Assembly: GCA_963991145.1 (NCBI GenBank)
Contig: CAXDOZ010000032.1
Span: 1 to 22,568, forward strand
DNA length: 22,568 bases
DNA from: CAXDOZ01 sp963991145
GTDB taxonomy: Bacteria > Bacteroidota > Bacteroidia > Chitinophagales > JABDMM01
Reading direction: 5' to 3'
Positions 1 through 6,821 of the stretch are shown in pieces. Under the pieces are notes generated by a model that had not been told where the DNA came from, did no database searches, and worked only from the letters and a program-made list of their open reading frames with translations. Made by a program: the position numbers and the translations under genes. Within the stretch, counting starts at the first letter, position 1. Each line of letters begins with the position of its first letter.

Positions 1-530
1 CCAGCTGAAGTATTAAAAACTGGTCCTCCGAAGTACCTCCCACGTATGTCATACTCGTTGTTACCAGTCCCAAAGTTAAATCTCATTGCATACACAGGGA
101 ATAATCCTAGATCAACTTCAGCCAGAAATAAGACTGAAACGTTAATATGAGTTATCAATAGATATTTTCCTGTCGGAACGGTAGTAGTGATAATTGTACT
201 TCCAGTTTCATCTTTAAATGGCATGACCACTACGCTATTATCATCAGGAGCCCCAACTCTCGAGGTAAGAAAAACAGCATTTGTAGGAATTCCACTGGAC
301 TCAGTTAATGATTTCCATTCTCCATCGGCATAACCCTCAAGATCTTCATTTGATTGACTATATCGAACAACACCATTTGTTGGGGAAACCGTATCGTCGG
401 CTATCTTGACCTTCCCATTTATATCAAGTGCCTGGGTCGGAGTATTGGTACTAATACCAACTTGTGAGTAGCTATTGAAAAAGAAAAATGATAGAATTAA
501 AAAGCAAAGAGAGGAATAAAAAGCTTTCAC
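1..530 (-). CDS. Secreted tail-fibre/adhesin-like protein, 3' part outside the window
   Basis: About 176 codons are visible and the C-terminus lies beyond position 1. The frame opens at a GTG (528-530), and an in-frame TAA lies 30 bases upstream with no ATG between, so GTG is the best start. Residues 1-23 form a signal peptide with a very hydrophobic core ending in NSYSQ. The mature part begins VGISTNTPTQALDINGKVKI, the N-terminal signature of a large Bacteroidota group of extracellular fibre-like proteins (GI.T..P...LDV.G.v.i). The next segment, with VVRYSQSNEDLEGYADGEWKSL, also fits that family. The following part is beta-rich and may be a C1q/TNF-like or other sandwich domain, but too little is visible to say. 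The role is probably surface adhesion or an extracellular structure. This is inferred from family resemblance only. Confidence 0.7.
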   Translation of the reverse strand, partial: MKAFYSSLCFLILSFFFFNSYSQVGISTNTPTQALDINGKVKIADDTVSPTNGVVRYSQSNEDLEGYADGEWKSLTESSGIPTNAVFLTSRVGAPDDNSVVVMPFKDETGSTIITTTVPTGKYLLITHINVSVLFLAEVDLGLFPVYAMRFNFGTGNNEYDIRGRYFGGPVFNTSA

Positions 531-630
531 GATAAATTGATTTTAAAAAACAATTGGAGTGCACTAGTATTTTAATATTTTCAATTACCACAAAATTCAA
601 GAAATAATAAATTGTAAACAAAACTGAAAA

Positions 631-2148
631 TCATCCAGATTTCCCTTCTTTCATTACTTCTGCAATACGTTTATTTTGAATTACGCTTTTTAGCCAATTT
701 TTCCAATCAAGGATCTGAATAATACTTTCATTTGATCCCAATTTCTCTTGTAAATTCTCGGTTTCCCTAAGATAGGATTGAAACAAATCCTTCTTTTCAG
801 ATGGAGCAATATTGACAAGTTTCTTCATAAAGCGAATGAAGGACATTTCCAATTCGTTAACCTCTAACTTCCTGAATATCCGCTCACTAGACTTGATATA
901 GTATGGCAATGAGTCTAAATTTCCTAGCTCGTAATGCAAGATCAGATTCTCGATAATCAGTACTCGACGGATCCCTATTAACCGCCCTTCTTCCTCATCG
1001 TCGAATATCACATTCAAAAATTCAAGAGCTTTCTCATAATTGGCGGTACAAAGGCACAGGACAGAGGCATTATAAAAATATTGCCAGATAAAATGGTCTT
1101 GAAGTTTATCCTTTACTTTATCATACTCCTGAAAAAAAGGCTCAATCTTAGGTATATATTCATCAAACTTCAATGACCCTGTATGATAATTAAGTACTCC
1201 TAAATGATAAGATTCAAACTGCTTCATCTTTTCAAGAGTATTCGTAGGTTTTAGCTCCATCATTGATTCAAGAGCAGGGAGGATCTTATCAGGTTTTCTA
1301 GCTCTCCAACAGACTCCGCAATAATTTCCAACTACAGAAAAGTAGTTTTCAAGTCTTTCGATTTTATATTCTGGGTGCGCATCCCAACATTTTTTTACGG
1401 CTTCAACATGCTTAAAACTCTTTTCAAAATCCTCCAGGAAGTCATAATACCGCGACATTGTAGAATTATACAGCGTATTACCTCGAGGCCTATCTAAGAA
1501 GAAACTCTCCTTCAATATGGGAGCAGACATGATTTCCTTAAGCTCTTCCTGTAGCTTATCATTTGCAACAAAACGGACTCTTCGAATCATATAAAGCAGC
1601 TTGGTATAAACGACTGACAATTCGTTTTGAGCCTTTAAATACCTTATGCATTCGGCCTCCTCAGCCTCCAGGATCAAGCCCTTTTCGAGAAAATCATCAT
1701 TAAAAGTTTCTGCCATTAAAGACCGCTGAAGATGGATCATCTTTATTACAGATAACATGTCATCAATACCGTAGGCAAGCTTCTTTGCTTTAAGAATAAA
1801 AAGTAATGATTCCTGCCTCATTTTCTTTCTAAACAAAACCTTAATTGAGTTTGCCAGATCGGTTATTTTATCTGAGGCTGATTTCCCGTAGTGATAGGAA
1901 ACCAGAGACTTTAACAGGTTATCGAGTAGATAGGATTTTGTTTGAGAATAAGCGCTTGCTTTAGCTGAAGAAAAGTGCTTCTTTTTTATTGCTGCTTCAT
2001 CGAATTCAACTTGCTTATCAATAGTGTCAAAAAGCACCAAATAACTTTGGGCTTGCTTACTCCCATATTGTTTTGTGCGCTTCTTGAAGTAGCCTTTTTC
2101 ATTCTTATCCATCGATTTGATGAGCCTAAATAATACCTCTGAAGCCAT
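631..2148 (-). CDS. Helical-repeat (TPR-like) cytoplasmic protein of a Bacteroidota-specific family
   Basis: The protein has 505 residues, no signal peptide and no membrane segment. It starts with SEVLFRLIKSMDKNEKGYFK, which matches the recurring N-terminus (L..L..SL.KSEKRYFK) of a widespread but uncharacterised Bacteroidota family of about 450-550 residues. The rest is almost wholly alpha-helical, with alternating aromatic and leucine patterns (for example FIWQYFYNASVLCLCTANYE near residue 350) that suggest degenerate TPR-type repeats. Such repeats normally bind proteins, so a scaffold or regulatory role is likely, but the partner is unknown. The ATG at 2146-2148 is the first methionine and fits the family start. 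The gene is transcribed alone, divergent from the delta-60 repeat gene across a 168-base gap. No terminator hairpin is visible after its stop. Confidence 0.75.
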   Translation of the reverse strand: MASEVLFRLIKSMDKNEKGYFKKRTKQYGSKQAQSYLVLFDTIDKQVEFDEAAIKKKHFSSAKASAYSQTKSYLLDNLLKSLVSYHYGKSASDKITDLANSIKVLFRKKMRQESLLFILKAKKLAYGIDDMLSVIKMIHLQRSLMAETFNDDFLEKGLILEAEEAECIRYLKAQNELSVVYTKLLYMIRRVRFVANDKLQEELKEIMSAPILKESFFLDRPRGNTLYNSTMSRYYDFLEDFEKSFKHVEAVKKCWDAHPEYKIERLENYFSVVGNYCGVCWRARKPDKILPALESMMELKPTNTLEKMKQFESYHLGVLNYHTGSLKFDEYIPKIEPFFQEYDKVKDKLQDHFIWQYFYNASVLCLCTANYEKALEFLNVIFDDEEEGRLIGIRRVLIIENLILHYELGNLDSLPYYIKSSERIFRKLEVNELEMSFIRFMKKLVNIAPSEKKDLFQSYLRETENLQEKLGSNESIIQILDWKNWLKSVIQNKRIAEVMKEGKSG

Positions 2149-2316
2149 GTCCGAATGCTAAAGTTTTTCACCTTTAAAAGGCTGTTTATCAATTACTTAG
2201 TTGGTATTTAAACTGTATCAAGTACTGAAATATAGAATTATTTGACCAGAATCTGATTTCGATCTGCCGGACTTTTGAACTGTTCGAACGAGAATTATTC
2301 CCTTAAACTCAATTTT

Positions 2317-3879
2317 ATGAAAACTGTAAAAACCTTTATAACGATAATGCTAAGTGCAATAGCAGTTATACCTGGCTTTGCACAATTTAACGGAGAAGCC
2401 GATTCGACCTTTGGAACAAACGGATTAATCGAACACGACATCAACAATTCTGGAAATTCTCAGCGCGTCACAGATTCAAAAGTTGGTCCTGACGGAAAGC
2501 TATACATAGCTGGATATCAGGTCAGCAATGGACAATGGGACATGTTCGTGAGCCGATTTAATTTTGACGGAACCATTGATGCCTCTTTTGGTGGAAATGG
2601 AACTACTATTATCGATCCATTAATTGGAGCAAAAGATGTAGTGAATGCTATGGACATTACTACTGATGGCAAGATTGTACTAGCCGGATATGTGGAAGGA
2701 ATTAGCAAAGACTACGTAATTGTAAGGCTAACACAAGATGGAATTCCTGACACTTCCTACAATGGAAATGGCTACCTGATCATCGGTGGTAATTCTGCAG
2801 ATGAAGTTTGGACTGATGTAGTGGCTGAGCCAGATGGAAGAATCATTGCAGCCGGATACACATACGAGAATCAACAATCAGATTATGTCTTTGTGCGAAC
2901 TGAATCAGATGGTTCTCCTGTAACCACCTTTGGAACAAATGGAGTTGCGATTTTTGATTTTGCAGGAACTGATGAAATCAGAAGTATTGTTCGCACCGCT
3001 CCAAATAGATTTTACGCTGCCGGTAAATCTGGTGGTCAACCAGAAGTAATTTCAATTAGTGGTACAGGAAACTTGGTTAATAACTGGGGTAATGCCGGTA
3101 GAGCTAGTATTAACTTTGATGCAAATGCAATTGAGTCTATTCGCAAGATCAAAAGTGGAGATAATGGTGTAATATATGTTGGAGGTTCAGCAAATAAGAA
3201 TAGCAATAACAGCTCATTCTTCTGCAAGCTACTATCAGATGGAACACCTGACACTACCTTCGGTGGTGATGGCTATTACTTAGTAGATATGGCCAATGGA
3301 AGCAATGATTTCATCATGGACTTTGAGATCCAAAGTAATAATGATGTTCTTGCTACAGGTACTCGTAATGATGGCTCAAAAATGTCATTCTGGACAACCA
3401 TGATCACCTACAACGGAATTGTTAACACCTCCTACGGAAACAATGGGGTTTACTCTTACGATGTTGGTGGAATTGCTGACTATGCTATGTTTGCCCGCGA
3501 TGAAAATAATGACATGTATGTTGTGGGCTCTCGACAGGTTAACCTGAGTGGTGATATTGCTATGGTAAAATTAAAAACTACCACCCCTACAGTTGGAATT
3601 AACGACAGAGATTTCACAATTGATCAAATGAATTTGTACCCAAATCCAACTAATGGTCTGGCCTACCTTGAATTAAATATGAAGGAACAGTCTGAAGTGC
3701 AGATCAGCATACTCAATTTGTCTGGACAAGTAATGTCTCAGGAAATCGATAGAGACTTATCAGCAGGACAACACCGAATTGAGTTAACGCAAAGCATCGA
3801 ACAACTTCCACAAGGAATGTATCTGGTGCAAGTGATGACAAATGATCAATATAGAATACTAAAGATCCTTAAAGATTGA
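2317..3879 (+). CDS. Secreted delta-60 repeat protein with T9SS type A sorting domain
   Basis: I chose the ATG at 2317 (520 residues) because it begins a classic signal peptide, MKTVKTF..., ending near AFAQ-type residues 22-23. The frame opens further upstream at a TTG, but that would bury the signal peptide. Seven degenerate repeats of the form D(S/T)(S/T)FG.NG precede beta strands: DSTFGTNG, DASFGGNG, DTSYNGNG, VTTFGTNG, VNNWGNAG, DTTFGGDG and NTSYGNNG. This is the delta-60 repeat, predicted to form a beta-propeller-like extracellular domain. The C-terminal part from about residue 437 contains YPNPTNG (Y441-P444) and a final KILKD strand, a T9SS type A sorting signal that directs export across the outer membrane. 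Substrate or ligand is unknown. The gene stands alone and is followed by a terminator. Confidence 0.9.
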   Translation: MKTVKTFITIMLSAIAVIPGFAQFNGEADSTFGTNGLIEHDINNSGNSQRVTDSKVGPDGKLYIAGYQVSNGQWDMFVSRFNFDGTIDASFGGNGTTIIDPLIGAKDVVNAMDITTDGKIVLAGYVEGISKDYVIVRLTQDGIPDTSYNGNGYLIIGGNSADEVWTDVVAEPDGRIIAAGYTYENQQSDYVFVRTESDGSPVTTFGTNGVAIFDFAGTDEIRSIVRTAPNRFYAAGKSGGQPEVISISGTGNLVNNWGNAGRASINFDANAIESIRKIKSGDNGVIYVGGSANKNSNNSSFFCKLLSDGTPDTTFGGDGYYLVDMANGSNDFIMDFEIQSNNDVLATGTRNDGSKMSFWTTMITYNGIVNTSYGNNGVYSYDVGGIADYAMFARDENNDMYVVGSRQVNLSGDIAMVKLKTTTPTVGINDRDFTIDQMNLYPNPTNGLAYLELNMKEQSEVQISILNLSGQVMSQEIDRDLSAGQHRIELTQSIEQLPQGMYLVQVMTNDQYRILKILKD

Positions 3880-3889
3880 GTTTAAGGAC

Positions 3890-3928
3890 GAGGCTGTTGA
3901 TACCTATGTACCATCAGCCTCAATTTTT
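3890..3928 (+). terminator. Rho-independent terminator after the delta-60 repeat gene
   Basis: GAGGCTG (3890-3896) pairs with CAGCCTC (3915-3921), with further partial pairing inside, and is followed by AATTTTT. It starts 10 bases after the stop codon. Confidence 0.7.
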
Positions 3929-3950
3929 CTAATGGTATTCAATTGATAAA

Positions 3951-4007
3951 TTAGAACAGGACAGGTTCTAATAACGCCTGGCAATTATTGCCGGGCTTTA
4001 TTAGTTT
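3951..4007 (+). other. Two consecutive stem-loops; the second is terminator-like
   Basis: TTAGAAC (3951-3957) pairs perfectly with GTTCTAA (3965-3971) around a 7-base loop. Four bases later GCCTGGCAA (3976-3984) pairs with TTGCCGGGC (3988-3996), with one T-G wobble and a TTA loop, followed by a T-rich tract (TTTATTAGTTT). The pair lies 68 bases before the GreA/GreB-like start at 4064 and after an already adequate terminator for the upstream gene. It could be a back-up terminator, a leader attenuator for the downstream gene or the 3' end of a small RNA. I do not recognise a known riboswitch class. Confidence 0.45.
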
Positions 4008-4063
4008 GGGAATACTACAGGATCTAAGCCTCTCTGCTTACCTTCAATTTGAGACAAATAGAA

Positions 4064-4510
4064 ATGGACAAAAAAGAGCTTCATAAAAAGTGTATCGAAT
4101 TAGTTCAATCTCGAATTAGAGAACTCGATGACGAGATCGCTTCGCTACAGGAATCAAAATTCAAGGAAACTAAAAGTACTGCAGGTGATAAATATGAGAC
4201 AGGCCGTGCCATGCTCCAGGCAGAAGAAGATCGACTCACAGAAAGAAGAGCAGTTGCTCAAAACATGTTGCATACCCTTAACAATCTGGATGCTTCTACT
4301 CCAAAGGAAAAAGTGGACCTGGGAAGCCTTGTAATTGCCAATGACACCAATTACTTTATTTCTTCAGCTTTAGGAAAAATAATGCTGGAAGACACTTCAG
4401 TTTATTGCATAAGCGCCATCTCCCCAATAGGGAAAGTGTTAGTTGGTAAGGAATTGAATGAAGAGATTAGCTTTAATGGCCAGATAATGAGAATTGAAAA
4501 GATTTTGTAA
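4064..4510 (+). CDS. GreA/GreB-like elongation-factor-family protein (short Bacteroidota type)
   Basis: I chose the ATG at 4064 (149 residues); the frame is open 15 bases further up from a TTG, which is less likely. Residues 1-75 form a charged antiparallel coiled coil (K/E/R-rich, with RIRELDDEI and RAMLQAEEDRL). Residues about 85-149 form a small beta domain with VDLGSLVIANDTNYFIS and ISPIGKVLVGK, which matches the C-terminal GreA/GreB domain pattern (..S.ISPIG..L.Gk..G). True GreA/GreB bind RNA polymerase and stimulate transcript cleavage through acidic residues at the coil tip. Whether this short version does so is not established, and relatives are often misnamed 3-oxoacyl-ACP synthase. 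The gene converges on the transthyretin-like gene with 12 bases between stops. Confidence 0.7.
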   Translation: MDKKELHKKCIELVQSRIRELDDEIASLQESKFKETKSTAGDKYETGRAMLQAEEDRLTERRAVAQNMLHTLNNLDASTPKEKVDLGSLVIANDTNYFISSALGKIMLEDTSVYCISAISPIGKVLVGKELNEEISFNGQIMRIEKIL

Positions 4511-4522
4511 ATGAGCTTAGCT

Positions 4523-5194
4523 CTATCTTGTAACACCTTCAACAAAATACATATCGATCTCGCCGGTATTTTTGGTTTGTATCTTTCCGCGATGGTCGCA
4601 CTTAAACTCATCCTTGATCAATTCAATGGGAATGAATTGCTTCTCGATGGTTTCATTGAATCCCTGAGGGTACTCGTCGGGAGCGTCGTTATCGTGGTCT
4701 TTTATTACTACTCTTGGCAGAGGTGTGTCTTTGCGATATTCCCAGTAAAACAATTGAACCTGACGACAACAGTATTCAATCCCTACCAGGTCTCCTTTTG
4801 AGATCTTTACCTTCTTAAATTCTTTATAATTGGGCGTTCTGTCACCTTCTTTTGTAAAGTGATCATAACTGGTTTGATACACGCCAAGCCATACTTTCCA
4901 GATCCAAATCCGGTGAACGTAATAGAGATCATATGGTAATCTGAAATTGCCTTCCCTGTCTGAGACTCCTTCACTCAGCTTTCTATATCCTCCCCAAAAA
5001 GTCCTTGCCCATAATTCGAGGTGCATGTTCATAATGGGTTTATCAGCATCTTCTTCTTTGCTGCCAAATGTGAGGTGCCCGCTAACAACGTGATCCATGG
5101 TTGGATAACCGTAGATCTTATCCCTCATTGGAAAGATGAAATTGTGAATGGCTTTCACTGCCTTTTTGATGCTGTTATAAGCCTCAATCAGCAT
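4523..5194 (-). CDS. Transthyretin-like beta-sandwich protein of unknown function
   Basis: The 223-residue protein has no signal peptide, and the basic amphipathic N-terminus (IKKAVKAIHNFIF) is not a clear membrane anchor. Residues about 38-92 resemble a transthyretin/carboxypeptidase-regulatory fold: a strand GHLTFG, then MHLELWARTF, then a turn with SEGVSDREGNFRLPYDL, i.e. the usual G.v.d....p.a.velW....l...v.TD.dG.F.l order. The second half, with EYCCRQVQLFYWEYRKDTPL and the acidic HDNDAPDE, is not recognisable to me. Many TTR-like domains in bacteria are attached to oxygenases or peptidases, but no catalytic domain is present here, so this may be a stand-alone or shortened relative. The plus-strand frame at 4511-4801 is the antisense shadow. 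The start is the only ATG available. The frame stays open upstream to an in-frame TAA at 5282. Confidence 0.65.
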   Translation of the reverse strand: MLIEAYNSIKKAVKAIHNFIFPMRDKIYGYPTMDHVVSGHLTFGSKEEDADKPIMNMHLELWARTFWGGYRKLSEGVSDREGNFRLPYDLYYVHRIWIWKVWLGVYQTSYDHFTKEGDRTPNYKEFKKVKISKGDLVGIEYCCRQVQLFYWEYRKDTPLPRVVIKDHDNDAPDEYPQGFNETIEKQFIPIELIKDEFKCDHRGKIQTKNTGEIDMYFVEGVTR

Positions 5195-5281
5195 TAAAGC
5201 AATCCTCTCAATAGGACCACTATGGGTTCTGGAGCGATGAAGTTCAAGGCGATTCAGATTACGGAGCCGAGGATCGAAGAA

Positions 5282-5389
5282 TTATCTCTTCTTCACTTTG
5301 TCCTTATGGACTTTAGTTTTTTCGTGGCACTCCTTGCAAATCTGATCGAGCTCTACCTTTTCCTTTTGGGGTTTTTCAAGGGTAGTCAT
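5282..5389 (-). CDS. Possible small protein with a CxxCH motif, or 3' end of a broken gene
   Basis: From the ATG at 5387-5389 a 35-residue peptide reads MTTLEKPQKEK..., includes ICKECHEK (a CxxCH motif) and ends in the basic tail KVHKDKVKKR. CxxCH is the haem c attachment motif, but it also occurs in small zinc knuckles, and no export signal precedes it, so a zinc or structural site is as likely. The frame is open upstream to 5548 without an ATG, though a TTG at 5459-5461 would give 59 residues. It lies in the same frame as the transthyretin-like gene downstream, 87 bases before that start. A mirror-image plus-strand frame (5222-5392) encodes a hydrophobic peptide and cannot be excluded by eye. 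Confidence 0.35.
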   Translation of the reverse strand: MTTLEKPQKEKVELDQICKECHEKTKVHKDKVKKR

Positions 5390-5636
5390 TGATGGGGGCG
5401 ATAGCTGGTCTTCCTTAATATAAGGAAAATGAGCATCTAACGCATCAAAAATGAGCCTCAAGGATTTTTGTCTATTTCTGGCTAGCAGATGGGGAAAAAC
5501 TGCTTTTACAAACTGAGGAAATTTGAATCCAAAGAGTGAATAAATACTTCAAACTAAAATCCAATTGAAGGGCATAGGTGAAATGAACACCTTCTTTCTT
5601 CTATAATATTCCTCATATTTGCGCCAAACTTGAAGC
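5390..5636. other. Region upstream of the sugar kinase holding the 5' extension of the CxxCH reading frame
   Basis: On the minus strand the CxxCH frame stays open up to a TGA at 5549-5551. The translated extension (for example FPQFVKAVFPHLLARNRQKS, then LRLIFDALDAHFPYIKED) looks protein-like, with amphipathic helices, but has no ATG. This suggests a gene that lost its 5' end or uses a TTG start. From 5552 to 5636 there is AT-rich sequence that probably holds the sugar-kinase promoter. CATATTTG near 5618 is one base from the Bacteroidota -7 consensus TAnnTTTG. I see nothing else here. Confidence 0.3.
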
Positions 5637-6563
5637 ATGAGTATCCTAACAGTTGGCACAGTTGCCTTTGACGCTATTGAAACACCATTTGCAAAGACCG
5701 ACAAGATCGTTGGTGGAGCTGCTACTTATATTGCATGGGCAGCATCTTATTTCCATCGTCCAATCCAGATCACTTCGATCATTGGTGGTGATTTTGAAAT
5801 GGAGGAGCTTGAAAAGCTTCAGCATAGAGGTGCAGATATCGACGGAATTGAGGTTAAGCCTGACGGGAAATCATTCTTCTGGTCTGGGAAGTATCACATG
5901 GATATGAATAGTCGTGATACTCTGATCACCGACCTAAACGTCTTACTTGAGTTTAATCCTGTCCTACCTGATACTTATAAGAACCCTGAATTTGTAATGC
6001 TTGGAAATATTGATCCATCATTACAGGAGCAGGTTATCGATCAGTTAGAGAATCGCCCGAAGTTGATCGTAATGGATACCATGAATTTTTGGATGGACAA
6101 TACCTGGGATCAGCTGCTCAAGACAATTGCCAAGGTTGATGTCCTTACGATCAATGACGAAGAAGCTCGCCAGCTATCAGGTGAACATTCACTTGTAAAG
6201 GCTGCTAAGAAGATCTTCACTATGGGACCAAAATATCTTGTGATTAAGAAAGGTGAGCATGGTGCACTTCTATTCCATGAGAACCATGTCTTCTTCGCAC
6301 CTGCACTTCCTCTTGAAGAAGTATTCGATCCAACGGGAGCCGGAGATACTTTCGCCGGTGGATTCATTGGATATATCGCTCGTTCAAGAGACATCTCATT
6401 TTCAAACATGAAACGTGCTCTTATCTACGGATCGGCCATGGCCTCATTCTGTGTTGAGCGCTTTGGTACAGAAAGACTACGCGAACTTACCAGAGAGGAT
6501 ATCGATGACAGAGTTGAGGAGTTTATCGATCTGGTGCAGTTTGATATTTCGCTAGTAGACTAG
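5637..6563 (+). CDS. PfkB-family carbohydrate kinase
   Basis: The 308-residue protein has the ribokinase/PfkB fold. The N-terminal part has the substrate-side GG motif (IVGGAATYIAW, G26-G27). The C-terminal signature DPTGAGDTFAGGF spans residues 231-243, with D237 as the expected catalytic base and GAG forming the anion hole. Preceding strands carry VLTINDEEARQL and LVIKKGEHGAL, the typical nucleotide-site elements. The reaction is ATP-dependent phosphorylation of a sugar or nucleoside alcohol. The exact substrate cannot be read from sequence, and the gene sits alone, without sugar transport or catabolic neighbours. The length is normal for the family and there is no signal peptide. The ATG at 5637 directly precedes the first beta strand (ILTVGTVAFD), as expected. 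Confidence 0.9.
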   Translation: MSILTVGTVAFDAIETPFAKTDKIVGGAATYIAWAASYFHRPIQITSIIGGDFEMEELEKLQHRGADIDGIEVKPDGKSFFWSGKYHMDMNSRDTLITDLNVLLEFNPVLPDTYKNPEFVMLGNIDPSLQEQVIDQLENRPKLIVMDTMNFWMDNTWDQLLKTIAKVDVLTINDEEARQLSGEHSLVKAAKKIFTMGPKYLVIKKGEHGALLFHENHVFFAPALPLEEVFDPTGAGDTFAGGFIGYIARSRDISFSNMKRALIYGSAMASFCVERFGTERLRELTREDIDDRVEEFIDLVQFDISLVD

Positions 6564-6565
6564 GG

Positions 6566-6625
6566 CCACCTTTGGTGGAAAATTCTCAAATAATCAATGG
6601 ATGACCCACTAGTAGGGGTGGGTTA
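6566..6625 (+). other. Short stem-loops just downstream of the sugar kinase
   Basis: CCACC-TTT-GGTGG (6566-6578) starts two bases after the stop codon. A second stem pairs TGACCCAC (6602-6609) with GTGGGTTA (6618-6625). Neither is followed by a run of T, so they are weak terminator candidates or mRNA 3'-end structures. Confidence 0.3.
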
Positions 6626-6771
6626 AAAAGAGTTTGTGCCACCTCCCCTGTGATCAAGCTAGTGCTTTCTATCAATTATTGTGGTTATTGATCTATAAGC
6701 GCTGCCCTCCAATTGGTAGCCGCCTGATTTGGTAAAAACCCTGCACAATCCAATTGCTCGTTTAAAAAATG

Positions 6772-6786
6772 TGAAATCTGATTTCA
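6772..6786. promoter_or_regulatory. Palindrome upstream of the VWA gene, possible operator
   Basis: TGAAATC-T-GATTTCA is a perfect 7+1+7 inverted repeat ending 35 bases before the ATG at 6822. It is the size of a dimeric regulator site. No regulator gene is adjacent, and AT-rich palindromes of this length can arise by chance. Confidence 0.25.
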
Positions 6787-6821
6787 AATGACATCCTCTT
6801 GGTGAATCAAAACTGAAAACC

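Noticed and set aside
1..530. Prophage tail-fibre gene as evidence of a prophage
   Set aside because: No other phage genes are in the window, and this N-terminal signature is common in non-phage secreted Bacteroidota proteins.
4511..4801. Plus-strand open frame of 96 codons with hydrophobic residues
   Set aside because: It is antisense to the transthyretin-like gene, which has clear domain-like sequence and is longer.
5222..5392. Plus-strand frame encoding a 56-residue hydrophobic peptide
   Set aside because: Its hydrophobicity is what the antisense of the lysine/glutamate-rich minus frame would give; the minus frame has a CxxCH motif and a longer open extension. Not fully excluded.
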